NCBI GenBank assembly: GCA_007130555.1
Contig: SLSH01000392.1
Span: forward strand, 1-16,113
Direction of reading: 5' to 3'
DNA from: Bacteroidales bacterium
GTDB lineage: Bacteria; Bacteroidota; Bacteroidia; Bacteroidales; ML635J-15
DNA: 16,113 nucleotides
Each line of letters starts with the position of its first letter. The stretch's first letter is position 1. The notes beneath the pieces were generated by a model that did no database searches, was not told where the DNA came from, and saw nothing but the letters and a program-made list of their open reading frames with translations. Of this stretch, positions 7,080-14,629 are shown piece after piece. Position numbers and translations under genes: made by a program.

Positions 7080-8102
7080 ATGGGTTTATTTTCATTTTTG
7101 CAACAAGAAATTGCAATTGATTTAGGAACTGCGAACACAATAATAATACATAATGATAAAATCGTTGTTGACGAGCCTTCTATTGTTGCTCTTGATGACA
7201 GAACAGGTGCTCTTATTGCGATTGGACATAAAGCTCGTCAAATGCACGGTAAAACTCATAAGGGAATAAAAACAATACGTCCTTTACGCGACGGAGTAAT
7301 TGCAGATTTTAATGCCGCCGAATTAATGATAAGGGGTTTTATTAAAATGCTGAATAAAAAAAGAAATTGGTTTAGCCCCTCATTAAAAATGGTTGTATGT
7401 ATTCCGTCAGGAAGTACCGAAGTTGAGATTCGTGCAGTAAGAGATTCTTCGGAACATGCCGGTGGCAGGGAAGTATATATGATATATGAGCCTATGGCTG
7501 CGGCAATCGGGATGGGAATAGACGTTGAGGCTCCCGAAGGATGTATGGTCGTTGATATAGGTGGTGGAACTACCGAGATTGCCGTTATTTCTCTCGGAGG
7601 TATCGTTTGTAACAAGTCAATAAGAATTGCAGGAGACGAACTAACCGATGATATTCAGGAATACATGAGGCATCAGCATAACGTAAAAATTGGAGACAGA
7701 ACGGCAGAAGAAATTAAAATTAACGTGGGTGCAGCTCTGCCCGAAATTGATAATCCTCCTGCCGACTATATTGTAAGAGGTCCGCATCAAATGACTGCAT
7801 TACCGATAGAAATTCCTATCTCTTATCAGGAAATTGCACACTGCATTGATAAATCAATTTCAAAAATCGAAACAGCAATAATGCAAGTATTGGAATTAAC
7901 TCCTCCCGAATTATATTCGGAAATCTGCAAAAAAGGCATTTTTCTTGCCGGTGGCGGAGCAATGCTTAAAGGTTTAGATAAAAGAATATCAATAAAAACC
8001 AATATTCCCGTTTACATAGCAGAAGATCCGCTTCATGCAGTCGCAAGAGGAACGGGTATTACTTTAAAAAATATTGATAAATTTCAGTTTTTAATCAGAT
8101 AG
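7080..8102 (+). CDS. mreB: Rod shape-determining protein MreB
   Basis: MreB is the bacterial actin that forms membrane-bound filaments guiding lateral wall synthesis. The 340 residues are of normal length. The first phosphate loop is DLGTANT (14-20), preceded by an amphipathic N-terminus (MGLFSFLQQ) suited to membrane binding. The segment TIRPLRDGVIADF and the MYEPMAAAIG region are typical. The second phosphate loop is DIGGGTTEIAVISLGG (from D159), AEEIKINVGAA follows, and the adenosine motif AGGGAMLKGLD begins at about residue 290. It is the first gene of the elongation operon; mreC starts 13 bases after its stop. Confidence 0.98.
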   Translation: MGLFSFLQQEIAIDLGTANTIIIHNDKIVVDEPSIVALDDRTGALIAIGHKARQMHGKTHKGIKTIRPLRDGVIADFNAAELMIRGFIKMLNKKRNWFSPSLKMVVCIPSGSTEVEIRAVRDSSEHAGGREVYMIYEPMAAAIGMGIDVEAPEGCMVVDIGGGTTEIAVISLGGIVCNKSIRIAGDELTDDIQEYMRHQHNVKIGDRTAEEIKINVGAALPEIDNPPADYIVRGPHQMTALPIEIPISYQEIAHCIDKSISKIETAIMQVLELTPPELYSEICKKGIFLAGGGAMLKGLDKRISIKTNIPVYIAEDPLHAVARGTGITLKNIDKFQFLIR

Positions 8103-8115
8103 CGAACAAATATGC

Positions 8116-8925
8116 ATGAAAAACTTATTACGTTTTTTATATAAATATGCACACACGATTTTCTTTATTATCCTGCAATGTTTTTGTATATATTTAATAT
8201 TTATTTACAATAATTACCACCAATCCGTTTTTCTAAGTTCTTCAAATAAAATAACAGGAACTTCTGCTGAAATACGCAATAATATAAATAATTATTTTTT
8301 TCTTAAAACCGAAAACAAAAAATTAATAAAAGAGAACAAAGAGCTTTTAAATAAACTGGAATTTTATCGTAAAGAAAAACCGATATCATTAAAAACAAGA
8401 ACTTATAGTTATATTGCCGCAGAAATAATTAATGCATCAAAAAATAAAACTAAAAATTATCTGACAATAAACAAAGGAGCAAACGATGGGGTTAAACCCG
8501 AAATGGGGGTAATATCTTCTGAAGGAGTTGTTGGAATTACATATATTGTGGGGAAAAATTTCACAACTATATTGCCACTAATAAATACAAAATTCGGATT
8601 AAGTGTTAAACTTAAGAAAAATGATTTTTTTGGCTCTGCATCATGGGACGGAATAAATATACGAAGAATACAAATGTATGAAATTCCGGGATATGTAGAA
8701 ATTGAAGAAGGAGATATTGTCGTTACAAGCGGATTTTCTGCTTTCTTCCCCGCAGAAATCCCCGTTGGAGAAATAATTTCTTATAGAAAAGATAAAGCTA
8801 CCGAATTTTATGATATTGAATTAGAATTATTTACAGACTTTAATAAAATAAATCACGTTTATATTATTGACAATATTCTTTACGAAGAACAAAAAGAAAT
8901 AGAAAAAAACACAGATGATAATTGA
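8116..8925 (+). CDS. mreC: Rod shape-determining protein MreC
   Basis: MreC is a bitopic periplasmic scaffold that links MreB/MreD to PBP2 and activates the PBP2-RodA pair. The 269 residues show a transmembrane helix at about 13-33, then a periplasmic coiled-coil (about 55-90, rich in lysine, glutamate and asparagine: ENKKLIKENKELLNKLEF), then the two-part beta domain. In that domain INKGANDGVKPEMGVISSEGVVG, TTILPLINTKFGLSVKL and EGDIVVTSGFSAFFPAEIPVGEI are typical. The ATG at 8116 is in frame; an ATG four bases earlier is in another frame. Its last 11 bases overlap mreD. Confidence 0.93.
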   Translation: MKNLLRFLYKYAHTIFFIILQCFCIYLIFIYNNYHQSVFLSSSNKITGTSAEIRNNINNYFFLKTENKKLIKENKELLNKLEFYRKEKPISLKTRTYSYIAAEIINASKNKTKNYLTINKGANDGVKPEMGVISSEGVVGITYIVGKNFTTILPLINTKFGLSVKLKKNDFFGSASWDGINIRRIQMYEIPGYVEIEEGDIVVTSGFSAFFPAEIPVGEIISYRKDKATEFYDIELELFTDFNKINHVYIIDNILYEEQKEIEKNTDDN

Positions 8926-9427
8926 TTATTTTAAATATATAACATTGTTTATTTTGGCAGTATTTATTCAAGTACTTATTTTTGACAATATTTACTTTTA
9001 TGGATATGCTCATGTTTTTTTCTATGTAATTTTTATTTTGTTATTACCATTTGAAATTAACAAATATACCTTAATGATATTGGGATTTATTCTGGGAATT
9101 ATTGTCGATATTTTTAATAATTCAATTGGTATGCATGCTTTTGCAACTGTTTTTATCTCATTTTTACGCCCTTATGTTTTACAAATTTACTCTACAAAAG
9201 ATGAATATGAAATCGGACATAAACCAGGATTATATGATTATGGTTATGGATGGTTTATCAGGTATTCGTTAACTTTATTATTTATTCATCATTTTATTTT
9301 TTATTTTATCGAAGTTTTCAGATTTTATAATTTTCATCTGACTTTTATAAAAATAATAATAAGTTCTATTGCAAGTTTAATTTTTATCATTTTATATCAA
9401 TTATTGTTTTTTCGTAATAAAGCATGA
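8915..9427 (+). CDS. mreD: Rod shape-determining protein MreD
   Basis: This small polytopic inner-membrane protein of the elongasome has 170 residues, most of them in about five hydrophobic segments rich in F, I, Y and L. Few individual residues are diagnostic. The segment LGFILGIIVDIFNNSIGMHAFATVFISFLRP is the typical MreD core, with the D and H/P positions conserved. The position between mreC and PBP2 supports the call. Its start overlaps the mreC end by 11 bases and its stop overlaps the PBP2 start as ATGA, consistent with coupled translation. The insert EYEIGHKPGLYDYGYGWFIRY is the only long hydrophilic loop. Confidence 0.9.
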   Translation: MIIDYFKYITLFILAVFIQVLIFDNIYFYGYAHVFFYVIFILLLPFEINKYTLMILGFILGIIVDIFNNSIGMHAFATVFISFLRPYVLQIYSTKDEYEIGHKPGLYDYGYGWFIRYSLTLLFIHHFIFYFIEVFRFYNFHLTFIKIIISSIASLIFIILYQLLFFRNKA

Positions 9428-11259
9428 GTGATTTAACGCACAGAAAATACGCTATTATTACTATTATCTTAATCTCATTTTTGATAATATTCGTCAAAAT
9501 TTTCTATTTGCAGATTATTGATGTTTCTTATAAAATTTCGGCTGACAACAATTCTCAGCGAAGGATTACACAATATCCTGCACGAGGGCTTATATATGAC
9601 CGTAACAATGTTTTACTTGTTTGTAACGAAGCAGCTTACGATTTAATGGTTGTTCCGGGCAGAACAAGAGAGTTTGATACAATTAACTTTATTGAGAATC
9701 TGGGAATAAATAAAGACGATTTTTACCGGAGAATGAGCATTGCAAAATCCCATTCTTATTTTCGTCCTTCATTTTTTTATAAGCAAATGTCTGCTCTTCA
9801 ATATGCAAAATTTCAGGAGCACATGTATAAATATCCCGGTTTTTTTGTACAAAACAGAACTTTACGAAAATATACAGAAGGTATTGCTGCTCATGTTCTT
9901 GGAGATGTAGGAGAAGTTCCCAGACAGATGATAGAGGCTGACAGGTATTACCGAATGGGAGATTATGCAGGCAGAAGCGGGGTTGAATTAACTTATGAAA
10001 AAAAACTCAGAGGTAAAAAAGGAGTTAAAATTCTTTTGGTAGATGTACATAACAGAGTTCAGGGAAGTTATATGCACGGAAGATATGATACTGTGGCTAT
10101 TCCCGGAAAAAACATACAACTGACTATTGATGCAGAAGTACAAAAATATGCCGAAAGTTTAATGCAAAATAAAAAAGGGGCTATCGTCGCTATTGAGCCT
10201 TCAACCGGTGAAATTTTAGTAATGGTATCCAGTCCTTGTTTTGACCCGCAATTATTGGTAGGACGTCCAAGAGGAGAAAATTTTGACAGTCTTGCAAATG
10301 ACCCCGGAGAGCCATTATACAACAGAGCGGTTTCGGCAACTTATCCTCCCGGTTCTGTTTTTAAAGTCCCCGTTGCATTAGTTGCTCTTCAGGATGAAAT
10401 AATAATTCCAAATTCATTTTTCGGTTGTGTACAAACCCATATAAGATGCCACGGACACCCGAAAGCAAACTCTGTTGCCAAATCAATTCAGTATTCCTGT
10501 AACCCTTATTATTACGCTGTAGGAAGGCGTTTAGTACAAAGAAGAATTGAATCAAGTATCTTCAGAGATTCTCATATAGGCTTAGGTCTTTGGAAAGATA
10601 AAATGCTTACTCTTGGTTTCGAAAAAGCATTTGATATCGGCATCCCCGCAGTCAACAGAGGATTAATTGCCGGAACAGATTATTATGACAGATTATACGG
10701 TAAATACAGATGGGCTTATAGTACAATATATTCGCTGTTTATCGGACAAGGAGAGGTATTGACTTCTACATTGCAATTGGCAAATTTTTCTGCTATAGTC
10801 GCAAACAGGGGGTATTATTTTAGTCCTTATCTTGTAAAACAAATCGGTAACGAAAAAACAAATAATTCTGATGAAGAGAATAAAATAATAACAGCTTTTG
10901 ATAAAAAACATTTTGAAACAATTATTGAAGGAATGGATAATGCCATAAATGAACTCGGCGGAACGGGATATTATACCAGCAGATTATCAGAAATAAGAAT
11001 CTGCGGAAAAACAGGTACCGCACAAAATCCTCACGGAGAAAATCATTCTGTTTTTATCGCATTTGCACCAAAAGAAGACCCCGTAATTGCAATTTCAGTC
11101 TTTATCGAAAATGCAGGATATGGAGGGTCATGGGCTGCTCCAGCTGCCAGCTTAATTATTGAAAAATATATTACAAGAGAAATATCAAATAAATACAGAG
11201 AACAAAGAATTTTAGATGCAGTTTTTATAGATACCGAAGAGGATAATGATAAAGAATGA
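9424..11259 (+). CDS. mrdA: Penicillin-binding protein 2 (elongation transpeptidase)
   Basis: PBP2 is the class B transpeptidase that crosslinks the peptidoglycan made by RodA. The 611 residues contain a short cytoplasmic start, one membrane anchor (about 10-31), the pedestal domain (YPARGLIYDRN, then AAHVLGDVGEV, YAGRSGVE) and the transpeptidase domain. The active-site motifs are S311-V-F-K314 (in YPPGSVFK), S358-C-N360 and K529-T-G531 (in CGKTGTAQNPHGENHSVFIAFAP). Between the first two motifs is a Cys/His-rich stretch: C335, C342, H343, H345. The ATGA overlaps with mreD before it and rodA after it suggest a fixed ratio of the three products. All catalytic motifs are intact. Confidence 0.97.
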   Translation: MSDLTHRKYAIITIILISFLIIFVKIFYLQIIDVSYKISADNNSQRRITQYPARGLIYDRNNVLLVCNEAAYDLMVVPGRTREFDTINFIENLGINKDDFYRRMSIAKSHSYFRPSFFYKQMSALQYAKFQEHMYKYPGFFVQNRTLRKYTEGIAAHVLGDVGEVPRQMIEADRYYRMGDYAGRSGVELTYEKKLRGKKGVKILLVDVHNRVQGSYMHGRYDTVAIPGKNIQLTIDAEVQKYAESLMQNKKGAIVAIEPSTGEILVMVSSPCFDPQLLVGRPRGENFDSLANDPGEPLYNRAVSATYPPGSVFKVPVALVALQDEIIIPNSFFGCVQTHIRCHGHPKANSVAKSIQYSCNPYYYAVGRRLVQRRIESSIFRDSHIGLGLWKDKMLTLGFEKAFDIGIPAVNRGLIAGTDYYDRLYGKYRWAYSTIYSLFIGQGEVLTSTLQLANFSAIVANRGYYFSPYLVKQIGNEKTNNSDEENKIITAFDKKHFETIIEGMDNAINELGGTGYYTSRLSEIRICGKTGTAQNPHGENHSVFIAFAPKEDPVIAISVFIENAGYGGSWAAPAASLIIEKYITREISNKYREQRILDAVFIDTEEDNDKE

Positions 11260-12686
11260 GAAATAAAAGAGGCAAAATATTAGTAAATATTGACTGGCTA
11301 TGCATAGTAATAGTGCTTATTATGATGATAATGGGGTGGCTGAATATTTATGCTACTGTATTAGACGAAAATCATAAAAGTATTTTTGACTTTTCTCAAA
11401 GATACGGAAAACAGTTGCTATGGATAATAATTTCAATCCCTATTATATTTTTAGTGCTAATTATTGACAGCAAATTTTACTCTACATTCGCATATATATT
11501 CTACATAATAGGAATTTTATTATTAATAGCTGTTCTGCTTTTTGGAATTGAAGTTAACGCAACTAAAGCCTGGTTTGATTTTGGAACTTTCAGAGTACAG
11601 CCTGCAGAATTTGTTAAATTTATGCTTTCGTTAGCTATTGCTCAACAATTAAGCAGTAAAAATTTCTCTTTCAATAAAATATCTGCTGTTGTTAGATTAA
11701 TTTTAATTTATACTCTTCCAATACTTTTAGTATTATTACAAAATGATGTCGGAACCGCTCTTGTATTTTTCTCTCTCATATTAGTTCTTTACAGAGAAGG
11801 GTTAAATAATATATTGTTTTTTACTTCTTTTGCTCTTATCGGACTTTTTATAATGGCATTAATTGTTGAGCCTGTACCTTTATTATTATCAATATGTTTC
11901 TTAATTTGCATATTTTTCTTCTTCCTTAATAACAGAAGTAAGAACAGTAAAATACTTATTCTTATAAATGTTATATTATCAATCATTGCATTATTTTTGA
12001 CATATCAAATAAATATTACCAAATATCCTTCAATAATTGCCTTATCTGTTGTCGTAATAATTGCACTGACTATGTTGTTTTTTTATCTGAAAAGTATGGA
12101 TAAAACAATATTTATTCCTTTTGCCTTATTAATAGGAATTTCTTTTTATGTTTTTACGGTTGATTATGCTTTTGATAATTTTTTAAAACCACATCATCAA
12201 AACAGAATAAATGAAATGCTGGGTAAATATCACGACCCTATGGGAGTCGGTTATAACCTTAATCAGTCGAAAATTGCAATTGGTTCAGGCGGACTGACAG
12301 GAAAAGGCTTTTTACAAGGAACACAAACAAAATTTGATTTTGTGCCGGAACAAAGTACCGACTTTATTTTTTGTACCATAGGCGAAGAATGGGGACTGGC
12401 AGGAACTACAACAATTTTATTGTTGTTTTCTATTTTAATAATAAGATTAATATCTCTTGCCGAACGACAAAGGTCTTCATTTTCAAGAATTTATGGCTAT
12501 TGCGTTGCTTCGATATTATTTTTCCATGTCGCAGTAAATATAGGAATGACCGTAGGTGTAGTTCCGATTATAGGAATTCCTTTGCCATTTTTTAGTTACG
12601 GAGGTTCTTCATTGTGGGCTTTTACAATACTGATATTTATATTTTTAAAACTTGATTCCGACAGATTACAGGTTTTCAGGTCTTAA
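11256..12686 (+). CDS. rodA: Rod shape-determining SEDS glycosyltransferase RodA
   Basis: RodA polymerises lipid II into glycan strands together with PBP2. SEDS-family features are present: KAWFDFGTFRVQPAEFVKF near residues 105-125, LLQNDVGTALVF, then HHQNRINEMLG and DPMGVGYNLNQSKIAIGSGGLTGKG, where D327 corresponds to the putative catalytic aspartate, and the C-terminal VPIIGIPLPFFSYGGSSL. At 476 residues it is about 100 longer than the E. coli protein; the extra length is hydrophobic sequence in the middle (about residues 185-290) that adds several membrane spans before the catalytic loop. Longer RodA proteins are known in Bacteroidota, so I read this as lineage variation. It is the last gene of the operon and ends 20 bases before the convergent SRPBCC gene. 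Confidence 0.96.
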   Translation: MRNKRGKILVNIDWLCIVIVLIMMIMGWLNIYATVLDENHKSIFDFSQRYGKQLLWIIISIPIIFLVLIIDSKFYSTFAYIFYIIGILLLIAVLLFGIEVNATKAWFDFGTFRVQPAEFVKFMLSLAIAQQLSSKNFSFNKISAVVRLILIYTLPILLVLLQNDVGTALVFFSLILVLYREGLNNILFFTSFALIGLFIMALIVEPVPLLLSICFLICIFFFFLNNRSKNSKILILINVILSIIALFLTYQINITKYPSIIALSVVVIIALTMLFFYLKSMDKTIFIPFALLIGISFYVFTVDYAFDNFLKPHHQNRINEMLGKYHDPMGVGYNLNQSKIAIGSGGLTGKGFLQGTQTKFDFVPEQSTDFIFCTIGEEWGLAGTTTILLLFSILIIRLISLAERQRSSFSRIYGYCVASILFFHVAVNIGMTVGVVPIIGIPLPFFSYGGSSLWAFTILIFIFLKLDSDRLQVFRS

Positions 12687-12709
12687 TAAATCTTTTTTTG
12701 TAAGATTTA
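12687..12709. terminator. Possible shared hairpin between rodA and the SRPBCC gene
   Basis: TAAATCT (12687-12693) pairs with AGATTTA (12703-12709) across a 9-base T-rich loop. It fills the 20-base gap between two convergent stop codons and overlaps the stop of the minus-strand gene. The stem is short and AT-rich, so activity is uncertain, but it is the only candidate between the two operons. Confidence 0.3.
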
Positions 12710-13111
12710 ATATGGAATTGCTTTAAGATAATCAATTATCGTATCAAGCCCGTCCTGCATAGGTTTTTTAACTGCAGCTCTTTCAATCATATTTAATTTT
12801 GCTCTTACAACTATTCTTGCAGCGGTTTTATAATCTTCTGTTTTTTTTAATTGTATCCAGAAATTAAACTTCTCTGCCAAACTTTGATCTCCCGAAATTT
12901 TTATTGTCTTAAAAGCTTCTTTTTCAATAATACTAAGTGATATGTTTTGACCTTTAGCATTAAATGAACAGGAATTTTCTGTTGATACCCAGTTTTCGAT
13001 ATTTGGCGGAATAATTTTATCCAGATTTCTCATATCCGATAAAAAATTAAAGATTTTTTCATCGGAATTTTCAATTATACCGGTTTTACTTATTATTTCC
13101 GTTTCTTTCAT
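12707..13111 (-). CDS. SRPBCC (START/polyketide cyclase-like) family protein
   Basis: This protein of 134 residues starts at MKETEIISKTG. An earlier in-frame ATG at 13198 would lie deep inside pyrE and add a 29-residue tail of low conservation, so I use 13111. The SRPBCC helix-grip pattern is visible: a first strand (ISKTGIIENSDEKIFNFLSDMRNLDKIIPPNIENW), several beta strands (FNAKGQNISLSIIEK, FNFWIQLKKT, ARIVVRAKLN) and a long C-terminal helix ending LDTIIDYLKAIPY. Members bind hydrophobic ligands, but this small type has no known ligand. It follows pyrE by 7 bases and is probably co-transcribed; pyrE beside an SRPBCC gene is, from memory, common in Bacteroidota. Confidence 0.8.
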   Translation of the reverse strand: MKETEIISKTGIIENSDEKIFNFLSDMRNLDKIIPPNIENWVSTENSCSFNAKGQNISLSIIEKEAFKTIKISGDQSLAEKFNFWIQLKKTEDYKTAARIVVRAKLNMIERAAVKKPMQDGLDTIIDYLKAIPY

Positions 13112-13118
13112 CGTTGAA

Positions 13119-13751
13119 CTATTTTTTCCATTCTCCGGGATTTTTTCTCCATTCTTCAAGAGTTTGCAAATCATTTTGCGATACATATCCCGTATCAATA
13201 GCTTGTTGAAGTAAATAATTATAATCCGATAATGTAATTAATTTTACGTTTTCTTTATTAAAATTATCAGTTGCTTTTTGAAATCCGTATGAGAATACAG
13301 CTACCATTCCAAGCACTTCAGCATTAGCCTCTCTCAAAGCTTTAACTGCATTTAAACTACTGCCTCCCGTAGAAATTAAATCTTCAATTACAACAACTCT
13401 TTGTCCGGGATTAATAGTTCCTTCAATCTGATTTCCCATACCGTGTTCCTTGGCTTTCGGACGGACATAAACAAAAGCTTTGTCAAGAGCATCCGCAATC
13501 AGTACTCCCTGTGCAATCGCTCCTGTAGCAACTCCTGCAATTACATCAATATCCGAAAAATTTTCTTCAATAGCTTTTAAAAATTCATTTTTGATAAAAT
13601 TTCTGACCTCCGGATATGACAGAGTTTTACGATTATCACAGTATATCGGAGAATACCAGCCCGATGCCCATGTAAAATGATTTGCAGGCTCTAATTTTAT
13701 TGCTTTAATTTGCAATAATTTTTCAGCAATTTGTTTACCTGTTTTTTCCAT
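13119..13751 (-). CDS. pyrE: Orotate phosphoribosyltransferase
   Basis: PyrE joins orotate to PRPP to give OMP in pyrimidine synthesis. The 210 residues fit the family. FTWASGWYSPIYCDNR (27-41) is the orotate-binding segment, YVRPKAKEHGMGNQIEG (95-111) holds the catalytic loop lysines K99 and K101 and H103, and VVVIEDLISTGGSS (119-132) is the PRPP motif with the acidic pair E123-D124. The ATG at 13751 is 7 bases from the start of the divergent NUDIX gene, so its promoter must lie inside that gene. The SRPBCC gene follows. Confidence 0.96.
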   Translation of the reverse strand: MEKTGKQIAEKLLQIKAIKLEPANHFTWASGWYSPIYCDNRKTLSYPEVRNFIKNEFLKAIEENFSDIDVIAGVATGAIAQGVLIADALDKAFVYVRPKAKEHGMGNQIEGTINPGQRVVVIEDLISTGGSSLNAVKALREANAEVLGMVAVFSYGFQKATDNFNKENVKLITLSDYNYLLQQAIDTGYVSQNDLQTLEEWRKNPGEWKK

Positions 13752-13758
13752 ACTGGTT

Positions 13759-14367
13759 ATGATTAAAATATTTTATAATAACAAAATTCTTTTCTTAACA
13801 GAGAAAACTCTGAATAAGGTTACAAATATAGCTTTTTCTGAAAAAGAAAATATTAAAAATGTCTTAAAAAAATTTCTTGAAGATGATGAAATTTTTACAT
13901 ATAGCATTTATAAAGCATCTCCGAATAAAGTTCTTGAAAAATTAAAACAAGATTTTATTTTTATCCGAGCAGCAGGCGGAATTGTTAAAGATGAAAAAAA
14001 CCGTATTTTATTTATTTACAGACGAAACAAATGGGATTTGCCCAAAGGCAAGATTGATGAAGGAGAAAATGATTTGCAGGCTGCAATCAGAGAAATTTCG
14101 GAAGAATGCGGTATAAATAAAAATTCTCTCAAAATAATTTCAAAACTACAATCAACCTATCATATTTACCGACAAAAGAACGATATGATTTTAAAAGAAA
14201 CAATATGGTTTGATATTAAGTTTTCCGGTAACGATATAATCTGCCCTCAGACCGAAGAAGAAATTACCGCAATTAAATGGATGTCTGAAAAAAACATAAA
14301 AACGGTTTTTGATAATACCTATTTATCAATAAAAGAACTGTTGCAGAATTATGTTAAGAGGAAATAA
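13759..14367 (+). CDS. NUDIX hydrolase
   Basis: NUDIX proteins hydrolyse nucleoside diphosphates linked to another moiety. The 202 residues carry a perfect Nudix box from G97 to I119 (GKIDEG, E, NDLQAAI, REISEECGI), which supplies the metal-binding glutamates. The domain starts near residue 70 with AAGGIVKDEKNRILFIYRRNKWDLPKGK. The first 65 or so residues are an extra segment, partly helical (ENIKNVLKKFLEDDE), that I do not recognise. The substrate cannot be read from the box. The gene is divergent from pyrE with a 7-base gap, an association I recall from other Bacteroidota; a role in nucleotide clean-up is possible. No -33/-7 promoter was recognised in the pyrE coding sequence just upstream. 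Confidence 0.9.
   Translation: MIKIFYNNKILFLTEKTLNKVTNIAFSEKENIKNVLKKFLEDDEIFTYSIYKASPNKVLEKLKQDFIFIRAAGGIVKDEKNRILFIYRRNKWDLPKGKIDEGENDLQAAIREISEECGINKNSLKIISKLQSTYHIYRQKNDMILKETIWFDIKFSGNDIICPQTEEEITAIKWMSEKNIKTVFDNTYLSIKELLQNYVKRK
13823..13830 (-). promoter_or_regulatory. Candidate -7 box of pyrE inside the NUDIX gene
   Basis: On the minus strand 13830-13823 reads TATATTTG, a full match to TAnnTTTG, about 70 bases before the pyrE start. No TTTG is at the expected -33 position. Because the two divergent starts are only 7 bases apart, a pyrE promoter within the NUDIX coding region is required, and this is the best candidate seen. Confidence 0.35.
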
Positions 14368-14389
14368 AAAATATTATTTTTATTAATAT

Positions 14390-14420
14390 TTTGTCAGATA
14401 TAATAATTAATATAATTTTG
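14390..14420 (+). promoter_or_regulatory. Bacteroidota-type promoter of the tRNA pair
   Basis: TTTG at 14390-14393, a 19-base spacer, and TAATTTTG at 14413-14420 give a full consensus match with the preferred spacing. Transcription would begin about 14424-14427, some 15 bases before the first tRNA. A strong promoter fits a stable RNA operon. Confidence 0.7.
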
Positions 14421-14440
14421 CATACGTTTTTTATTGATTT

Positions 14441-14511
14441 TGTCCGATGGTGTAATGGTAGCACTGCAGGTTTTGGATCTGCCTGTCAAGGTTCGAATCC
14501 TTGTCGGACAA
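14441..14511 (+). tRNA. tRNA-Gln (anticodon TTG)
   Basis: This is a complete 71-base cloverleaf. The acceptor arm is TGTCCGA/TCGGACA (7 pairs, with the U1-A72 pair typical of tRNA-Gln), the D stem GTGT/GCAC, the anticodon stem GCAGG/TCTGC and the loop TTTTGGA, with T33 and TTG at 34-36. The variable loop is CTGT, and the T arm CAAGG/CCTTG carries a TTCGAAT loop. The discriminator is A and CCA is not encoded. It reads CAA and by wobble CAG. Confidence 0.95.
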
Positions 14512-14520
14512 CAATAAAAC

Positions 14521-14592
14521 TGACCTGTGGTGTAATGGGCAACATACAAGATGTTGAATCTTGAGTTCTTGGTTCGACTCCTTGCAGGTCAA
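14521..14592 (+). tRNA. tRNA-Gln-like gene (TTG), atypical, possibly a pseudo-tRNA
   Basis: Nine bases after the first tRNA is a 72-base cloverleaf with a perfect acceptor stem (TGACCTG/CAGGTCA), a sound D arm (GTGT/ACAT) and a perfect anticodon stem (CAAGA/TCTTG). Two features are abnormal. The anticodon loop is TGTTGAA, so with TTG at 34-36 position 33 is G rather than the near-universal T. The T stem is CTTGG/CCTTG, with two T-T mismatches in the middle. An alternative reading with a 9-base loop would put T before GTT (Asn), but the U1-A72 pair and the likeness to the neighbour (TGGTGTAATGG shared) favour Gln. CCA is not encoded. It could be a decaying duplicate or a specialised tRNA. Confidence 0.65.
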
Positions 14593-14593
14593 C

Positions 14594-14629
14594 AAAATAA
14601 ACCCCGTAATTTTTTGCGGGGTTTATTTT
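14594..14629. terminator. Strong bidirectional hairpin terminator
   Basis: AAAATAAACCCCG (14594-14606) pairs perfectly with CGGGGTTTATTTT (14617-14629), a 13-bp stem with a 10-base loop. The outer A/T pairs give a T run after the GC core in both directions. It ends the tRNA transcript and, on the other strand, mqnE, whose stop codon (14631-14629) touches the hairpin. Confidence 0.9.

Noticed and set aside
7256..7615. 119-codon frame on the minus strand opposite mreB
   Set aside because: It is a shadow of the strongly conserved mreB coding sequence, with low-complexity I/P/S composition.
13112..13198. 29-residue N-terminal extension of the SRPBCC protein
   Set aside because: It lies inside the pyrE 3' end; the SRPBCC fold begins at the internal ATG 13111, 7 bases after the pyrE stop.
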